From: Sphingomonas sp. JC676
GTDB taxonomy: Bacteria; Pseudomonadota; Alphaproteobacteria; Sphingomonadales; Sphingomonadaceae
Direction: 5' to 3'
NCBI RefSeq assembly: GCF_014489075.1
Contig: NZ_JACTGR010000001.1
Location: 930,001 to 994,000 of the forward strand
DNA length: 64,000 bases
Position numbers and translations under genes: made by a program. The notes beneath the pieces are model-generated. The model was not told the origin of the DNA. It saw only the letters and a list, made by a program, of their open reading frames with translations, and searched no databases. Within the stretch, counting starts at the first letter, position 1. The number at the start of each line of letters is the position of its first letter. Of the stretch, positions 8,488 to 16,491 are shown in pieces.

Positions 8488-8570
8488 TCGCGCCTCCCTT
8501 GTTGGATGTGCTTTTGGCGAAGTCGGGGGCAGGGGCGCAAGGGTGATCCTGCGTCGGGATCCGCCGGATA

Positions 8571-10001
8571 CTAGAGCTGAGGCTTCCAATCCCAGCCGAG
8601 CGGATCGCCGTCCATCACTTCGATGCCGGCGGCCGCAAGTTCGTCGCGGATCGCGTCGGAGCGGGCGAAATCCTTCACCACGCGCGCCTGCTTGCGCTCG
8701 ACGAGACGGTCTTCGATCTCCTCGGGCGTCAACGTGGCATCGGCGGGGCGGACGCGCAGGTCTTCGCGGCTGAGCTTCAGCAGGTCGAGGCCCAGTACCG
8801 CATCGAACTCCGCCAGCGCGGCAAGGCGATCGGCCGGCGAAAGGCGCTTTTCGGCAAGCAACTCGTCGAGCACCGGTAGCGCCTTGGGCGTGTTGAGGTC
8901 GTCCGACACGGCCTCGTCGAGCCGCTTGATCCAGGACTCCGCCGCGGTGCCTTCCCCTTCGGCACGGGCCTTGAGCGCCGTCACGGTCATCACGAGCCGT
9001 TTGAGCCTCGTCAGCGCAGCGGCGAGGTTCTCGGCGCTGAACTCAAGCTCGCTGCGATACTGCGCCTGTAGGCAGAGCAGGCGATAGGCGAGGGGATGCA
9101 CGCCCGCGTCGATCAGCGACTGGAGCATGGTGAAGCCGCCCTTGGACTTCGACATCTTGCCCTGGCGATCGACCAGGAAGTTGTTGTGCAACCAGAAATG
9201 CGCGCCCGTGTCCGCGCAGCCGCAATAGGCCTGGTTCTGGGCGATCTCGTTGGGATGGTGGATCTCGCGATGATCGATGCCGCCGGTATGGATGTCGAAC
9301 GGCGCGCCGAGATATTTGAGGCTCATCACCGAGCATTCGAGATGCCAGCCGGGGGCGCCCATGCCCCAGGGACTGTCCCATTCCATCTGGCGCTGCTCGC
9401 CCGGCGGCGACTTGCGCCAGATCGCGAAGTCCTGTGGATGGCGCTTGCCCTCCACCGCCTCGATCCGGCCCTCGCGTGTATCGTCCTGCGATCCGGCGAG
9501 CTTGCCGTAATCGGGCACGGTGGTGCTGTCGAAATAGAGGCCGGTATCGAGCTCGTAGCAATGTTCCGGCGCGATCTTCTTCGCGAAGTCGATCATCTCT
9601 TCGATGTGATCGGTGGCGACCGACCAGCGGCTGGGCTGGCGGATGTTGAGATCGGCAATGTTCTGCTTGAAGGCGGCTGTATAGTGCGCGGCGATGTCCC
9701 AGATGCTCTTCGCCTGCGCGCGCGCAGCGGCTTCCATCTTGTCGTCGCCGGCATCGGCATCCGAGGTGAGATGGCCGACATCGGTGATGTTGATGACATG
9801 GGTGAGAAGATAGCCCTTCCAGGTCAACACGCGGCTCAGCGTGTCGGTGAAGACATAGGCGCGCAGGTTGCCGAGATGGGCATAATTATAGACCGTGGGT
9901 CCGCACGAATAGACGCGGACGCCCTTGTCGATATCGAGCGGGACGAAGGGCTCGAGGCTGCGGGTCAGCGAATTGTATAGCGTCAGGCCGGTCATAGCCA
10001 T
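8571..10001 (-). CDS. cysS: Cysteinyl-tRNA synthetase
   Basis: A class I aminoacyl-tRNA synthetase that charges tRNA-Cys. The 476-residue protein has the zinc and adenylate-site segment VYSCGPTVYNYAHLGNLRAY (HIGH-like), a second zinc region GWHLECSVMS and HHPNEIAQ, and the KMSKSKGG loop. Length is typical. A second in-frame ATG at 9995 is an equally possible start; neither has a strong ribosome site. A small unknown gene precedes it by 33 bp on the same strand. Confidence 0.97.
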   Translation of the reverse strand: MAMTGLTLYNSLTRSLEPFVPLDIDKGVRVYSCGPTVYNYAHLGNLRAYVFTDTLSRVLTWKGYLLTHVINITDVGHLTSDADAGDDKMEAAARAQAKSIWDIAAHYTAAFKQNIADLNIRQPSRWSVATDHIEEMIDFAKKIAPEHCYELDTGLYFDSTTVPDYGKLAGSQDDTREGRIEAVEGKRHPQDFAIWRKSPPGEQRQMEWDSPWGMGAPGWHLECSVMSLKYLGAPFDIHTGGIDHREIHHPNEIAQNQAYCGCADTGAHFWLHNNFLVDRQGKMSKSKGGFTMLQSLIDAGVHPLAYRLLCLQAQYRSELEFSAENLAAALTRLKRLVMTVTALKARAEGEGTAAESWIKRLDEAVSDDLNTPKALPVLDELLAEKRLSPADRLAALAEFDAVLGLDLLKLSREDLRVRPADATLTPEEIEDRLVERKQARVVKDFARSDAIRDELAAAGIEVMDGDPLGWDWKPQL

Positions 10002-10034
10002 GCCATAGCGTGCGCGCCGTATTGGGCAACCGTC

Positions 10035-10313
10035 TCAGGAAGCGGTTGCTTCCTGTTCCAGCGCCGCGCGGACCATTGCGTTCCAGGTCTTGGCGGGATC
10101 CCCCGCCGCCTCATGGCCGGCCTGGACCATCTCGGGTGTGGGCTCGCGCAGTGTCTTGAGAACGGCAATCGCGCGGTCGATCTGGCTGAACCAGACTGCG
10201 TCGATTTCCGACGCGGCGCTGGCGTCCTCGCCGTCGCCATTGATGCTCAGCGCCTCGGCGGCAAGGACGCGCGCGATGCGTTCCACGGGCGACGTCACGG
10301 AAATATCGGTCAT
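10035..10313 (-). CDS. Small protein of unknown function (92 aa)
   Basis: The start is supported by AGGAG about 9 bases upstream. The acidic product is predicted helical (PVERIARVLAAEALSINGD, then IDRAIAVLKTLREPTPEMV). No signal peptide, membrane segment or metal motif is seen. It precedes cysS by 33 bp on the same strand and may share its transcript. No family recognised. Confidence 0.6.
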   Translation of the reverse strand: MTDISVTSPVERIARVLAAEALSINGDGEDASAASEIDAVWFSQIDRAIAVLKTLREPTPEMVQAGHEAAGDPAKTWNAMVRAALEQEATAS

Positions 10314-10373
10314 TGCGGCTGCTCCTAATGGGTCAGCCGGCCAACGTCCGACCGTTACGCGCGTTCCGGCGTT

Positions 10374-10601
10374 TCAGGCCGCCAATGGGGAAAGGGCGGA
10401 ACCCCCACGCTGACGGAACAGACCGGTGCCCGAACTACTGCCGCCGATCAGCGGCAGCGCAGTGCCGCAAAAGGCGCATTCCGCGGTGAGCCGTCCGATC
10501 ATCCAATGCGAGTTGCCACAGCCCGGACAATGATTCGTCTCGTGCTGGCGATAGGCGATGCGATACCCGGTATGCGCCTGGCGGATTCCGAAATCGTACA
10601 T
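10374..10601 (-). CDS. Small zinc-ribbon-like protein (75 aa)
   Basis: Start at 10601 is supported by GGGAG 8 bases upstream; a longer in-frame start at 10646 lacks one. The product carries two CxxC pairs, HCPGCGNSHW and ECAFCGTALP, spaced as in a rubredoxin-type zinc ribbon, followed by a Gly/Ser-rich tail. Such proteins may bind nucleic acid or a protein partner; function unknown. It lies 60 bp upstream of the 92-residue gene on the same strand. Confidence 0.65.
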   Translation of the reverse strand: MYDFGIRQAHTGYRIAYRQHETNHCPGCGNSHWMIGRLTAECAFCGTALPLIGGSSSGTGLFRQRGGSALSPLAA

Positions 10602-10818
10602 TCGTCGTCTCCCAGTGACCGGGGCCGAAACTACCACGAATCCCACTATGTTCCGCCAGAAACGCCGACGAAGCGTTGTATTCTGTGGATGAGTTGCACG
10701 GAAGCCACAGCCGGTCGCGCGATGAACCGCGGCTAACAGTCGCGTTCAGCGTCGAAACATAGCGCAAGTCCTATCCAGTGATTCGACGGCGGCACAAGCG
10801 CCACCGCGAGGAGTAGAT

Positions 10819-11211
10819 ATGAAGAAGTTTCTTATCACCGCGGCGATGGCCGCCAGTGTTCTTGTCGGCGGCGGCGCCGCTGCCCCGGCTTCGGCCCAGA
10901 ATTACGGCTACGGTTATCAGGACCGTGGCTATGATTACGGCCAGGATCGTGGCTATCGCGAGTATCGCGGTGACCGTCGCGACCGCCGCCATTATCGCAA
11001 CGACCGTCGCAACTATCGCCAGTATCGCGGTGAGCGCTGCAGCAGCGGCACCACGGGCACCATCCTTGGCGCGATCGCTGGTGGCCTGCTCGGCGGTGAA
11101 ATCGGCCGCGGCAACTCGTATCGCGGCCGCAGCACCACCGGTACGATCATCGGTGCGGGTGCGGGCGCGCTGGCTGGCCGCGAGATCGACGGCGGCAACT
11201 GCCGCCGCTGA
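10819..11211 (+). CDS. Exported glycine-zipper 2TM-domain protein
   Basis: The 130-residue protein starts with a clear signal peptide (MKKFLITAAMAASVLVGG, cut after ASA before QNYGYG). A Tyr/Arg/Asp-rich stretch rich in YRGDRRD-like units follows, then a C-terminal glycine zipper GTILGAIAGGLLGGEIGRG and GTIIGAGAGALAGREI. Rcp/SlyB-like glycine-zipper domains span or associate with the outer membrane. The ATG has AGGAG upstream and a hairpin terminator follows, so it is monocistronic. A related partial gene lies at the right edge of the window. Confidence 0.85.
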   Translation: MKKFLITAAMAASVLVGGGAAAPASAQNYGYGYQDRGYDYGQDRGYREYRGDRRDRRHYRNDRRNYRQYRGERCSSGTTGTILGAIAGGLLGGEIGRGNSYRGRSTTGTIIGAGAGALAGREIDGGNCRR

Positions 11212-11232
11212 TCCGAGCTAGGAGGAGGCAAC

Positions 11233-11272
11233 AGGGGCGTCCGCGAGCGATCGCGGGCGCCTCTTCTTTGTG
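11233..11272 (+). terminator. Rho-independent terminator of the glycine-zipper gene
   Basis: A 14-bp stem (11233-11246 with 11251-11264, two wobble pairs) closes a GCGA tetraloop and is followed by TCTTTGTG. It starts 22 bases after the stop codon. Confidence 0.75.
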
Positions 11273-11419
11273 TCCAATTGCCAGAATCTGATACAATCCG
11301 GGCGAGTCGAGCAAGACGAGCTTATCCGACGTCCAAATTGGTGTGAATAGAGGTGGACCGGTCCGAGCACATCGGCAGTGTATTGTGCAAATTCCAAGGA
11401 GCGACTCCGGGAGGGAACA

Positions 11420-13336
11420 ATGGCACAGAAGGTCGGCGGCAGGGTATTGGACGCTCTGCCTGATACCGTAGATTTCCGCGACGCCATGTACCTGCCTTCG
11501 CTTATCCGGGTGCCGCCCGCTTCCGATATTGCCAAATACCGCAAGAAAGCCATTCCTGTTCTCGATCAGGGCAGCGAAGGTGCCTGCACGGGCTTCGCAC
11601 TGGCCACCATCGCCAACTATTTACTGCGCGCACGGGGCAAGAATCCGGATGCGGAGGAGGTAAGCGCGTGGATGCTCTATGCCATGGCCAAGCGTTACGA
11701 CGAATGGCCGGGCGAGGACTATAGCGGATCGAGCGCACGCGGCGTCATGAAGGGCTGGCATAAGCACGGGATCTGCGCGATGCGGCTCTGGCAGGACCTA
11801 ACCGGAGAGCCCGTCCCCGACGAGCGCGCTGCCGATGCCATCCGCCGCCCGCTCGGCGCCTATTACCGCGTCAATCATCGCGATCTGGTGGCGATGCATG
11901 CCGCGATCACCGAAGTCGGCGTGCTGCTCGCCACCGCCGATGTGCACGAAGGCTGGCAGAGCCTGGCGCCCGGCAAGTCCGACATCGTCTATTCGGACCG
12001 GAAGATCGGCGGACACGCCTTTGCGATCGTCGGCTATGACGATGTCGGATTCTGGATCCAGAATAGCTGGGGCACAGACTGGGGGAAGGGCGGCCTGGCC
12101 CGAATCGGCTATGATGACTGGCTCGAGAACGGATCGGATGTGTGGGTCGCCTCGCTCGGCGTTCCGATCAGCCTGAAACAGCCGTCGGGGTCCGCGACGC
12201 TTCGTTCGTCGACGCCGCTGACATACCAGGCCTATGTCTACTCGCAGCTTAGACCTCACATCATTACCGCCCGGAATGACGGGATCCTGGATCTCAAGGG
12301 CGCCTATGGTCTCACCGAGGAGGGACTGCGCGACATATTGACCCGCCAGATGATGGGGCGGATGGCAAAGTGGGGCACCAAGCGCGTGCTCCTCTACGCG
12401 CATGGCGGCCTCGTCTCCGAGACGAACGCAGTACAGGCCGTCGCCGACTATCGTCAGTCCGCGCTCGACGCCGAAGTCTATCCGATCGCTTTCATCTGGC
12501 GATCGGACGCGTGGAGCACCATCGCGAACATCCTCAAGGAGGCGTTTTCGCGGCGGCGCGACGAGGGCTTGATCGATCGCGCCAAGGATTTCCTGCTCGA
12601 TCGCATCGATGACATGCTCGAACCGGTCGCACGCGTGATCGGCGGCAAGGCGATGTGGGACGAGATGAAGGAAAATGCCTTCGGCGCCACGCAGCAGCCC
12701 AAGGGCGCCGCGCGACTCGCCGCGGACCTGCTCATCGATCTCGCCAAAGACAAGAAGATCGAGATCCACCTTGCCGGCCACAGCGCCGGCTCGATCTTCC
12801 TGGCGCCGCTGGCGCGCTATCTCACCGATGCCGGCGTGCAGATCCACAGCGCCTCGCTACTCGCACCCGCATGCACGATGGACCTGTTCGATGATTATTA
12901 TCGTGGCCTGGTGGAGAACGGCAAGATCGCGCGATTCGGACTCTACACACTGGATGACGTCACCGAACGTGCCGACGATTGCGCCCATATCTACAACAAG
13001 TCGCTGCTGTGCCTGGTGAGCGCGGCGTTCGAGGCGACGCCACGCATTCCCTGGGGTGCGGTCGGCGAACCCCTGCTCGGCCTCGAGCGTTTCGCCAGCG
13101 GAATCGAGAATTTCTGGGACGGCGATCGTGTCAGCTGGATCAAGTCTCCCGCCAGTCCGCTGTCGGACGCGCGCCATCATGGCGATTTCGACAACGACTC
13201 CGAGACCCTGCGATCGACGCTCGCGCGAATCTGCGAAAGAACCCGCAACGAGATCGCCGCTCCGCCCGCTCCATCGAGCACGCCGACCGGACGCGCCGCC
13301 TTCCGGCTGCGTCTGGACGCCGCGCTGGGAAATTGA
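11420..13336 (+). CDS. Papain-like (C1) peptidase fused to alpha/beta hydrolase
   Basis: One 638-residue protein with two enzyme modules. Residues about 40-250 match a C1 peptidase: IPVLDQGSEGACTGFALA carries the oxyanion Gln50 and nucleophile Cys56, GGHAFAIVGYDD the His199 and WIQNSWGTDWGKGG the Asn215. Residues about 318-590 look like an alpha/beta hydrolase: RVLLYAHGGL, the nucleophile elbow IHLAGHSAGS (Ser455), LLAPACTMDLF with a candidate acid Asp488, and HHGDF with a candidate His near 586-587. No signal peptide or membrane helix is seen, and no pro-domain of normal size precedes the peptidase. GGGAGG upstream fixes the start. The gene stands alone between a terminator and tRNA-Cys. Substrates and role are unknown. 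Confidence 0.88.
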   Translation: MAQKVGGRVLDALPDTVDFRDAMYLPSLIRVPPASDIAKYRKKAIPVLDQGSEGACTGFALATIANYLLRARGKNPDAEEVSAWMLYAMAKRYDEWPGEDYSGSSARGVMKGWHKHGICAMRLWQDLTGEPVPDERAADAIRRPLGAYYRVNHRDLVAMHAAITEVGVLLATADVHEGWQSLAPGKSDIVYSDRKIGGHAFAIVGYDDVGFWIQNSWGTDWGKGGLARIGYDDWLENGSDVWVASLGVPISLKQPSGSATLRSSTPLTYQAYVYSQLRPHIITARNDGILDLKGAYGLTEEGLRDILTRQMMGRMAKWGTKRVLLYAHGGLVSETNAVQAVADYRQSALDAEVYPIAFIWRSDAWSTIANILKEAFSRRRDEGLIDRAKDFLLDRIDDMLEPVARVIGGKAMWDEMKENAFGATQQPKGAARLAADLLIDLAKDKKIEIHLAGHSAGSIFLAPLARYLTDAGVQIHSASLLAPACTMDLFDDYYRGLVENGKIARFGLYTLDDVTERADDCAHIYNKSLLCLVSAAFEATPRIPWGAVGEPLLGLERFASGIENFWDGDRVSWIKSPASPLSDARHHGDFDNDSETLRSTLARICERTRNEIAAPPAPSSTPTGRAAFRLRLDAALGN

Positions 13337-13353
13337 CGTTCCGTCGCAGGAAC

Positions 13354-13427
13354 TGGAGGCCCGACCGGGAATCGAACCCGGGTGCAAGGATTTGCAGTCC
13401 TCTGCGTCACCACTCCGCCATCGGGCC
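13354..13427 (-). tRNA. tRNA-Cys (GCA)
   Basis: A 74-base cloverleaf on minus: acceptor GGCCCGA pairs with TCGGGCC, discriminator T, encoded CCA. The anticodon loop CTGCAAA contains GCA (13393-13395), and the T-arm has GGTTCGATTCC. It lies 17 bp after the stop of the peptidase/hydrolase gene on the opposite strand. Confidence 0.97.
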
Positions 13428-13594
13428 ACCGATGCGAGGCGCGCGAAATGCGCAGGGGTGTGTGGTCATGTCAACATAGTTTCAAAATCGCACTCGGTTA
13501 ACTTGGCGGAGACGCTGCAGCGCGATAAGAACCCCGCGTACCTAACAAGTGTATTGCGCAACTAACACGGTTGTGTAACAAGCCCGGAGTGATG

Positions 13595-14275
13595 ATGGCC
13601 CTTTCGGTCGATCCTGCGCCCGTCGAGACTCAGCGTTTCGAAGCGATGCGCCATGCGATGGTGGTTAGCCAGTTGCGGACCAATGCCGTGAGCGATGCTC
13701 GCGTGGTCGAAGCGATGGCGAAGGTACCGCGTGAGGCATTTCTTCCGCCTGAGCATCGCGGCATCGCGTATCGCGACACGCTGCTGCCGCTGGTCGGCGG
13801 TCGCCAGCACAATTCGCCGCTCGCGACGGGCCGGCTGATCACTGAAGCGCAGATCCAGCCCAGCGACCATGTCCTGATCGTCGGCGCGGCGGGCGGCTAT
13901 TCCGCCGCAGTGCTGGCGCTGCTCGCCAAATCGGTGTTGGCGCTGGAGGAAGAGGATTCGCTGGTCGCGATCGCGCGCGGTGGGCTCTCTGGCATTGCCA
14001 ATGTTGAGCTGGTGCAGGGACCGCTCGCCAACGGGTGGGTCAAGGGCGCGCCCTATGACGTACTGCTGATCGACGGCGCGGTGGAGCATGTTCCGGAGGC
14101 GCTGATCGGCCAGGTCAAGCCCGGCGGACGGGTGCTGACCGGGGTGGTCGATCGCGGCGTGACCCGGCTCGCTTCAGGCCGGCGTACCGAGGGCGGCTTC
14201 GGCCTGATGGATTTTACCGATATCGAGTGTGCACAGCTTCCCGGCTTCAGCCGGCCCAAGACATTCCAATTTTGA
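13595..14275 (+). CDS. Protein-L-isoaspartate methyltransferase family protein
   Basis: The 226-residue protein has the PCMT layout: an N-terminal helix (MRHAMVVSQLRTNAVSDARV), KVPREAFLPPEHRGIAYRD, and a SAM-binding glycine loop VLIVGAAGGYSAAVLALLA. PCMT enzymes repair isoaspartyl residues using SAM. The usual substrate loop TISQP is replaced by RQHNSPLATGR, so repair activity is uncertain. GGAG sits 5 bases before the chosen ATG; a second ATG directly upstream at 13592 is possible. It ends 5 bp before tolC. Confidence 0.85.
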   Translation: MALSVDPAPVETQRFEAMRHAMVVSQLRTNAVSDARVVEAMAKVPREAFLPPEHRGIAYRDTLLPLVGGRQHNSPLATGRLITEAQIQPSDHVLIVGAAGGYSAAVLALLAKSVLALEEEDSLVAIARGGLSGIANVELVQGPLANGWVKGAPYDVLLIDGAVEHVPEALIGQVKPGGRVLTGVVDRGVTRLASGRRTEGGFGLMDFTDIECAQLPGFSRPKTFQF

Positions 14276-14280
14276 AAAAG

Positions 14281-15876
14281 ATGAGGCTCATGCGACTTTC
14301 CCCTCTGCTTCTGGGCGTGAGCCTGATCGCGATTTCGACACCTGCGGCGGCGCAGACCACCACCACGCGCCAGGGCACGACCCGAACCTTGACGGTGCAG
14401 ACCGCGACGCCCGCGCCGACCCCGGCTCCGGCTCCGGTGCCGACCACGACGCTGCGCGACGCGATGGTCCAGGCCTATGCGACCAATCCCGATCTCGCCG
14501 GCGAACGCGCCAATCAGCGCGCCAATGACGAGAATGTGCCGATCGCGCGTTCACAAGGATTGCCCGGCATTTCCTCGACCGGCTCGGTGAACGACAGCGT
14601 CTACGACACTGATTCGAGCACCGTTGCGCCCAGCCGCCGGATGGATTTGGGCATCAACCTGTCCCAGCCGATCTATAGCGGCGGTGCGGTGCGCAATTCG
14701 GTGCGTGCGGCCGACACGCGCGTGAGCGCGGGCCGTGCCAATCTGCGCGGCACCGAATCGGATATCTTCACCCAGGTCGTCACTGCCTATGTGAACGTGC
14801 AGCGCGATGAATCGGTCGTCCGACTCAACCAGCAGAACGTCCATGTCCTAGAAGTGAACCTCCAGGCGACCCGCGATCGGTTCGAGGTCGGCGACCTGAC
14901 CCGCACCGATGTTGCCCAGTCCGAGGCGCGCCTCGCGCTGGCGCAGAGCCAGCTTCGCAACGCCGAGGCGCAGCTGATCGGCAGCCGCGAGAGCTATATC
15001 CGTGTCATCGGCACGCCGCCGGGCGTGCTCGCGCCGCCGCCGGACCTACCCAACTTGCCGTCTGACGTGCAGACCGCCGAGCAGACCGCGCTTGCGAACA
15101 ATCCGTTCCTCGAGGCGGCGCAGCTCGCCCGGGATGCGAGCCGCTACGATGTCAACGTCGCCAAGGCCGGGCGCCTGCCGCAGGTGAGCCTGGGCGTTGG
15201 AGGTACCTATTATAATTATCTCGGCTCGCTATCGAGCCAGGCCGCGGCGCTGACCGGGCTGCAACGCGACGGTTTCGCGACCACGGTCGGTGCGCAGGTC
15301 TCGGTGCCGATCTTCCAGGGCGGTCGTCCCGCGGCGCAGGTCCGCCAGGCCCAGGCGCGCCAGGCCGCCGCGATCGAGAGCGTGACTCTTACCGAGCGCG
15401 GCGTGATCGCCCAGGCCCGTTCCGCTTATGCGAGCTACCAGTCGTCGCTCCGCGTGATCGAATCCTCGCGCGTCGCGGTCGAGGCCAACCGGCTGAGCCT
15501 GGAGGGTGTTCGTGCTGAAAATAGCGTGGGTACGCGCACGATTCTCGACATCCTGAACGCCGAGCAGGAACTGCTCAACTCGCAGGTCCAGTATGTGACG
15601 GCCGAGCGCGACGCCTATGTCGCCGGCTTCACGTTGCTCGCGGCGATGGGCCGCGCCGAGGCCGAGGACCTGAACCTGGGTGACGGGCCGCTCTACGATC
15701 CGGAAGCGAATTACAAGCGCGTCCGCAACCGCTGGAGCGACTGGGCGGATGACAAGGAACCCACCGCGGTCGGCACGCCGACCACCGGAACGCCCGCACA
15801 GGGCGCCGAGGTGGGACCGGGCGGCATGGATCCAATCCTCGAGCGGCAGGTTGACACCACACGTACAAATCCGTGA
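14281..15876 (+). CDS. tolC: TolC-family outer-membrane efflux channel
   Basis: A 531-residue outer-membrane protein with a signal peptide (LLLGVSLIAISTPAAAQ), a Thr/Pro-rich linker and two TolC/OEP repeats: TLRDAMVQAYATNPDLAGER, LSQPIYSGGAVRNSV, then VSVPIFQGGRPAAQVRQAQA and NSVGTRTILDILNAEQELL. Long helices with heptads form the periplasmic tunnel. It docks with inner-membrane exporters for drugs and type I secretion. Two ATGs (14281, 14290) are possible. It follows the PCMT-like gene closely and precedes the PopZ-like gene by 38 bp, an order seen in alphaproteobacteria. Confidence 0.95.
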   Translation: MRLMRLSPLLLGVSLIAISTPAAAQTTTTRQGTTRTLTVQTATPAPTPAPAPVPTTTLRDAMVQAYATNPDLAGERANQRANDENVPIARSQGLPGISSTGSVNDSVYDTDSSTVAPSRRMDLGINLSQPIYSGGAVRNSVRAADTRVSAGRANLRGTESDIFTQVVTAYVNVQRDESVVRLNQQNVHVLEVNLQATRDRFEVGDLTRTDVAQSEARLALAQSQLRNAEAQLIGSRESYIRVIGTPPGVLAPPPDLPNLPSDVQTAEQTALANNPFLEAAQLARDASRYDVNVAKAGRLPQVSLGVGGTYYNYLGSLSSQAAALTGLQRDGFATTVGAQVSVPIFQGGRPAAQVRQAQARQAAAIESVTLTERGVIAQARSAYASYQSSLRVIESSRVAVEANRLSLEGVRAENSVGTRTILDILNAEQELLNSQVQYVTAERDAYVAGFTLLAAMGRAEAEDLNLGDGPLYDPEANYKRVRNRWSDWADDKEPTAVGTPTTGTPAQGAEVGPGGMDPILERQVDTTRTNP

Positions 15877-15914
15877 TTGAGCGAACGGGGCGTCAAACAT
15901 AATAGGTGCTGGTG

Positions 15915-16430
15915 ATGGGGGATATTAGCAGCGAGCCGTCGATGGAGGAGATTCTCTCGTCCATCAAACGGATCATCGCCGAGGAAGGCGACGCCGCTGT
16001 CACGACGCGTACGCGCCGTGGCCCGCGCGGCACCCCCGCGCCCAAGCCTGAAATCGGCGACGACGACGATTCGGACGAGGACGAGATTCTCGAGCTGAGC
16101 GAGCCCGTGACGGACGAAAAACCCGCGTCGCCTGTCGTTACGCCCCCTGAGGACCCTCTTCCTGTTGCGCAGGCGGCCGCTGCTCCGGCGGCAGTGCCCC
16201 CGTCCGTCGATCCGATCCTGTCCGATCGTGCCGCCCAGGCGAGCCGAGGCCAGCTCGAGGCGCTGTCGCGGATGGTCGTGAAGCCCGAAGTGCCGGGCTC
16301 GGACACGCTCGAAGGGCTGGTGCGCGAGCTCGTCAAGCCGATGTTGCGGGACTGGCTCGACGCCAATCTGCCGCAGATCGTCGAGACGATGGTTAGCCGC
16401 GAGATTTCGCGGATCACCGGCGGGCAATAA
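15915..16430 (+). CDS. DUF2497 / PopZ-like polar organising protein
   Basis: The 171-residue protein has the DUF2497 plan: a conserved N-terminal helix SEPSMEEILSSIKRIIAEEG, a long acidic Pro/Ala-rich disordered middle, and a C-terminal helical oligomerisation region (LEGLVRELVKPMLRDWLDAN then LPQIVETMVSREISRI). PopZ forms a condensate at the cell pole and anchors the chromosome centromere in Caulobacter. The tolC / DUF2497 / valS neighbourhood supports this assignment, although an S9 peptidase gene is inserted before valS here. The ATG at 15915 has AGG about 8 bases upstream. Confidence 0.85.
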   Translation: MGDISSEPSMEEILSSIKRIIAEEGDAAVTTRTRRGPRGTPAPKPEIGDDDDSDEDEILELSEPVTDEKPASPVVTPPEDPLPVAQAAAAPAAVPPSVDPILSDRAAQASRGQLEALSRMVVKPEVPGSDTLEGLVRELVKPMLRDWLDANLPQIVETMVSREISRITGGQ

Positions 16431-16491
16431 CGCTCCAAAAGCGATGTCGTGGCGATTGTAACGCTTGCGACCTTCTGCTCTATTTCGGCGC

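Noticed and set aside
11798..12847. A 349-codon minus-strand open frame opposite the peptidase/hydrolase fusion
   Set aside because: No ribosome site or family motif; the plus strand shows two catalytic sets.
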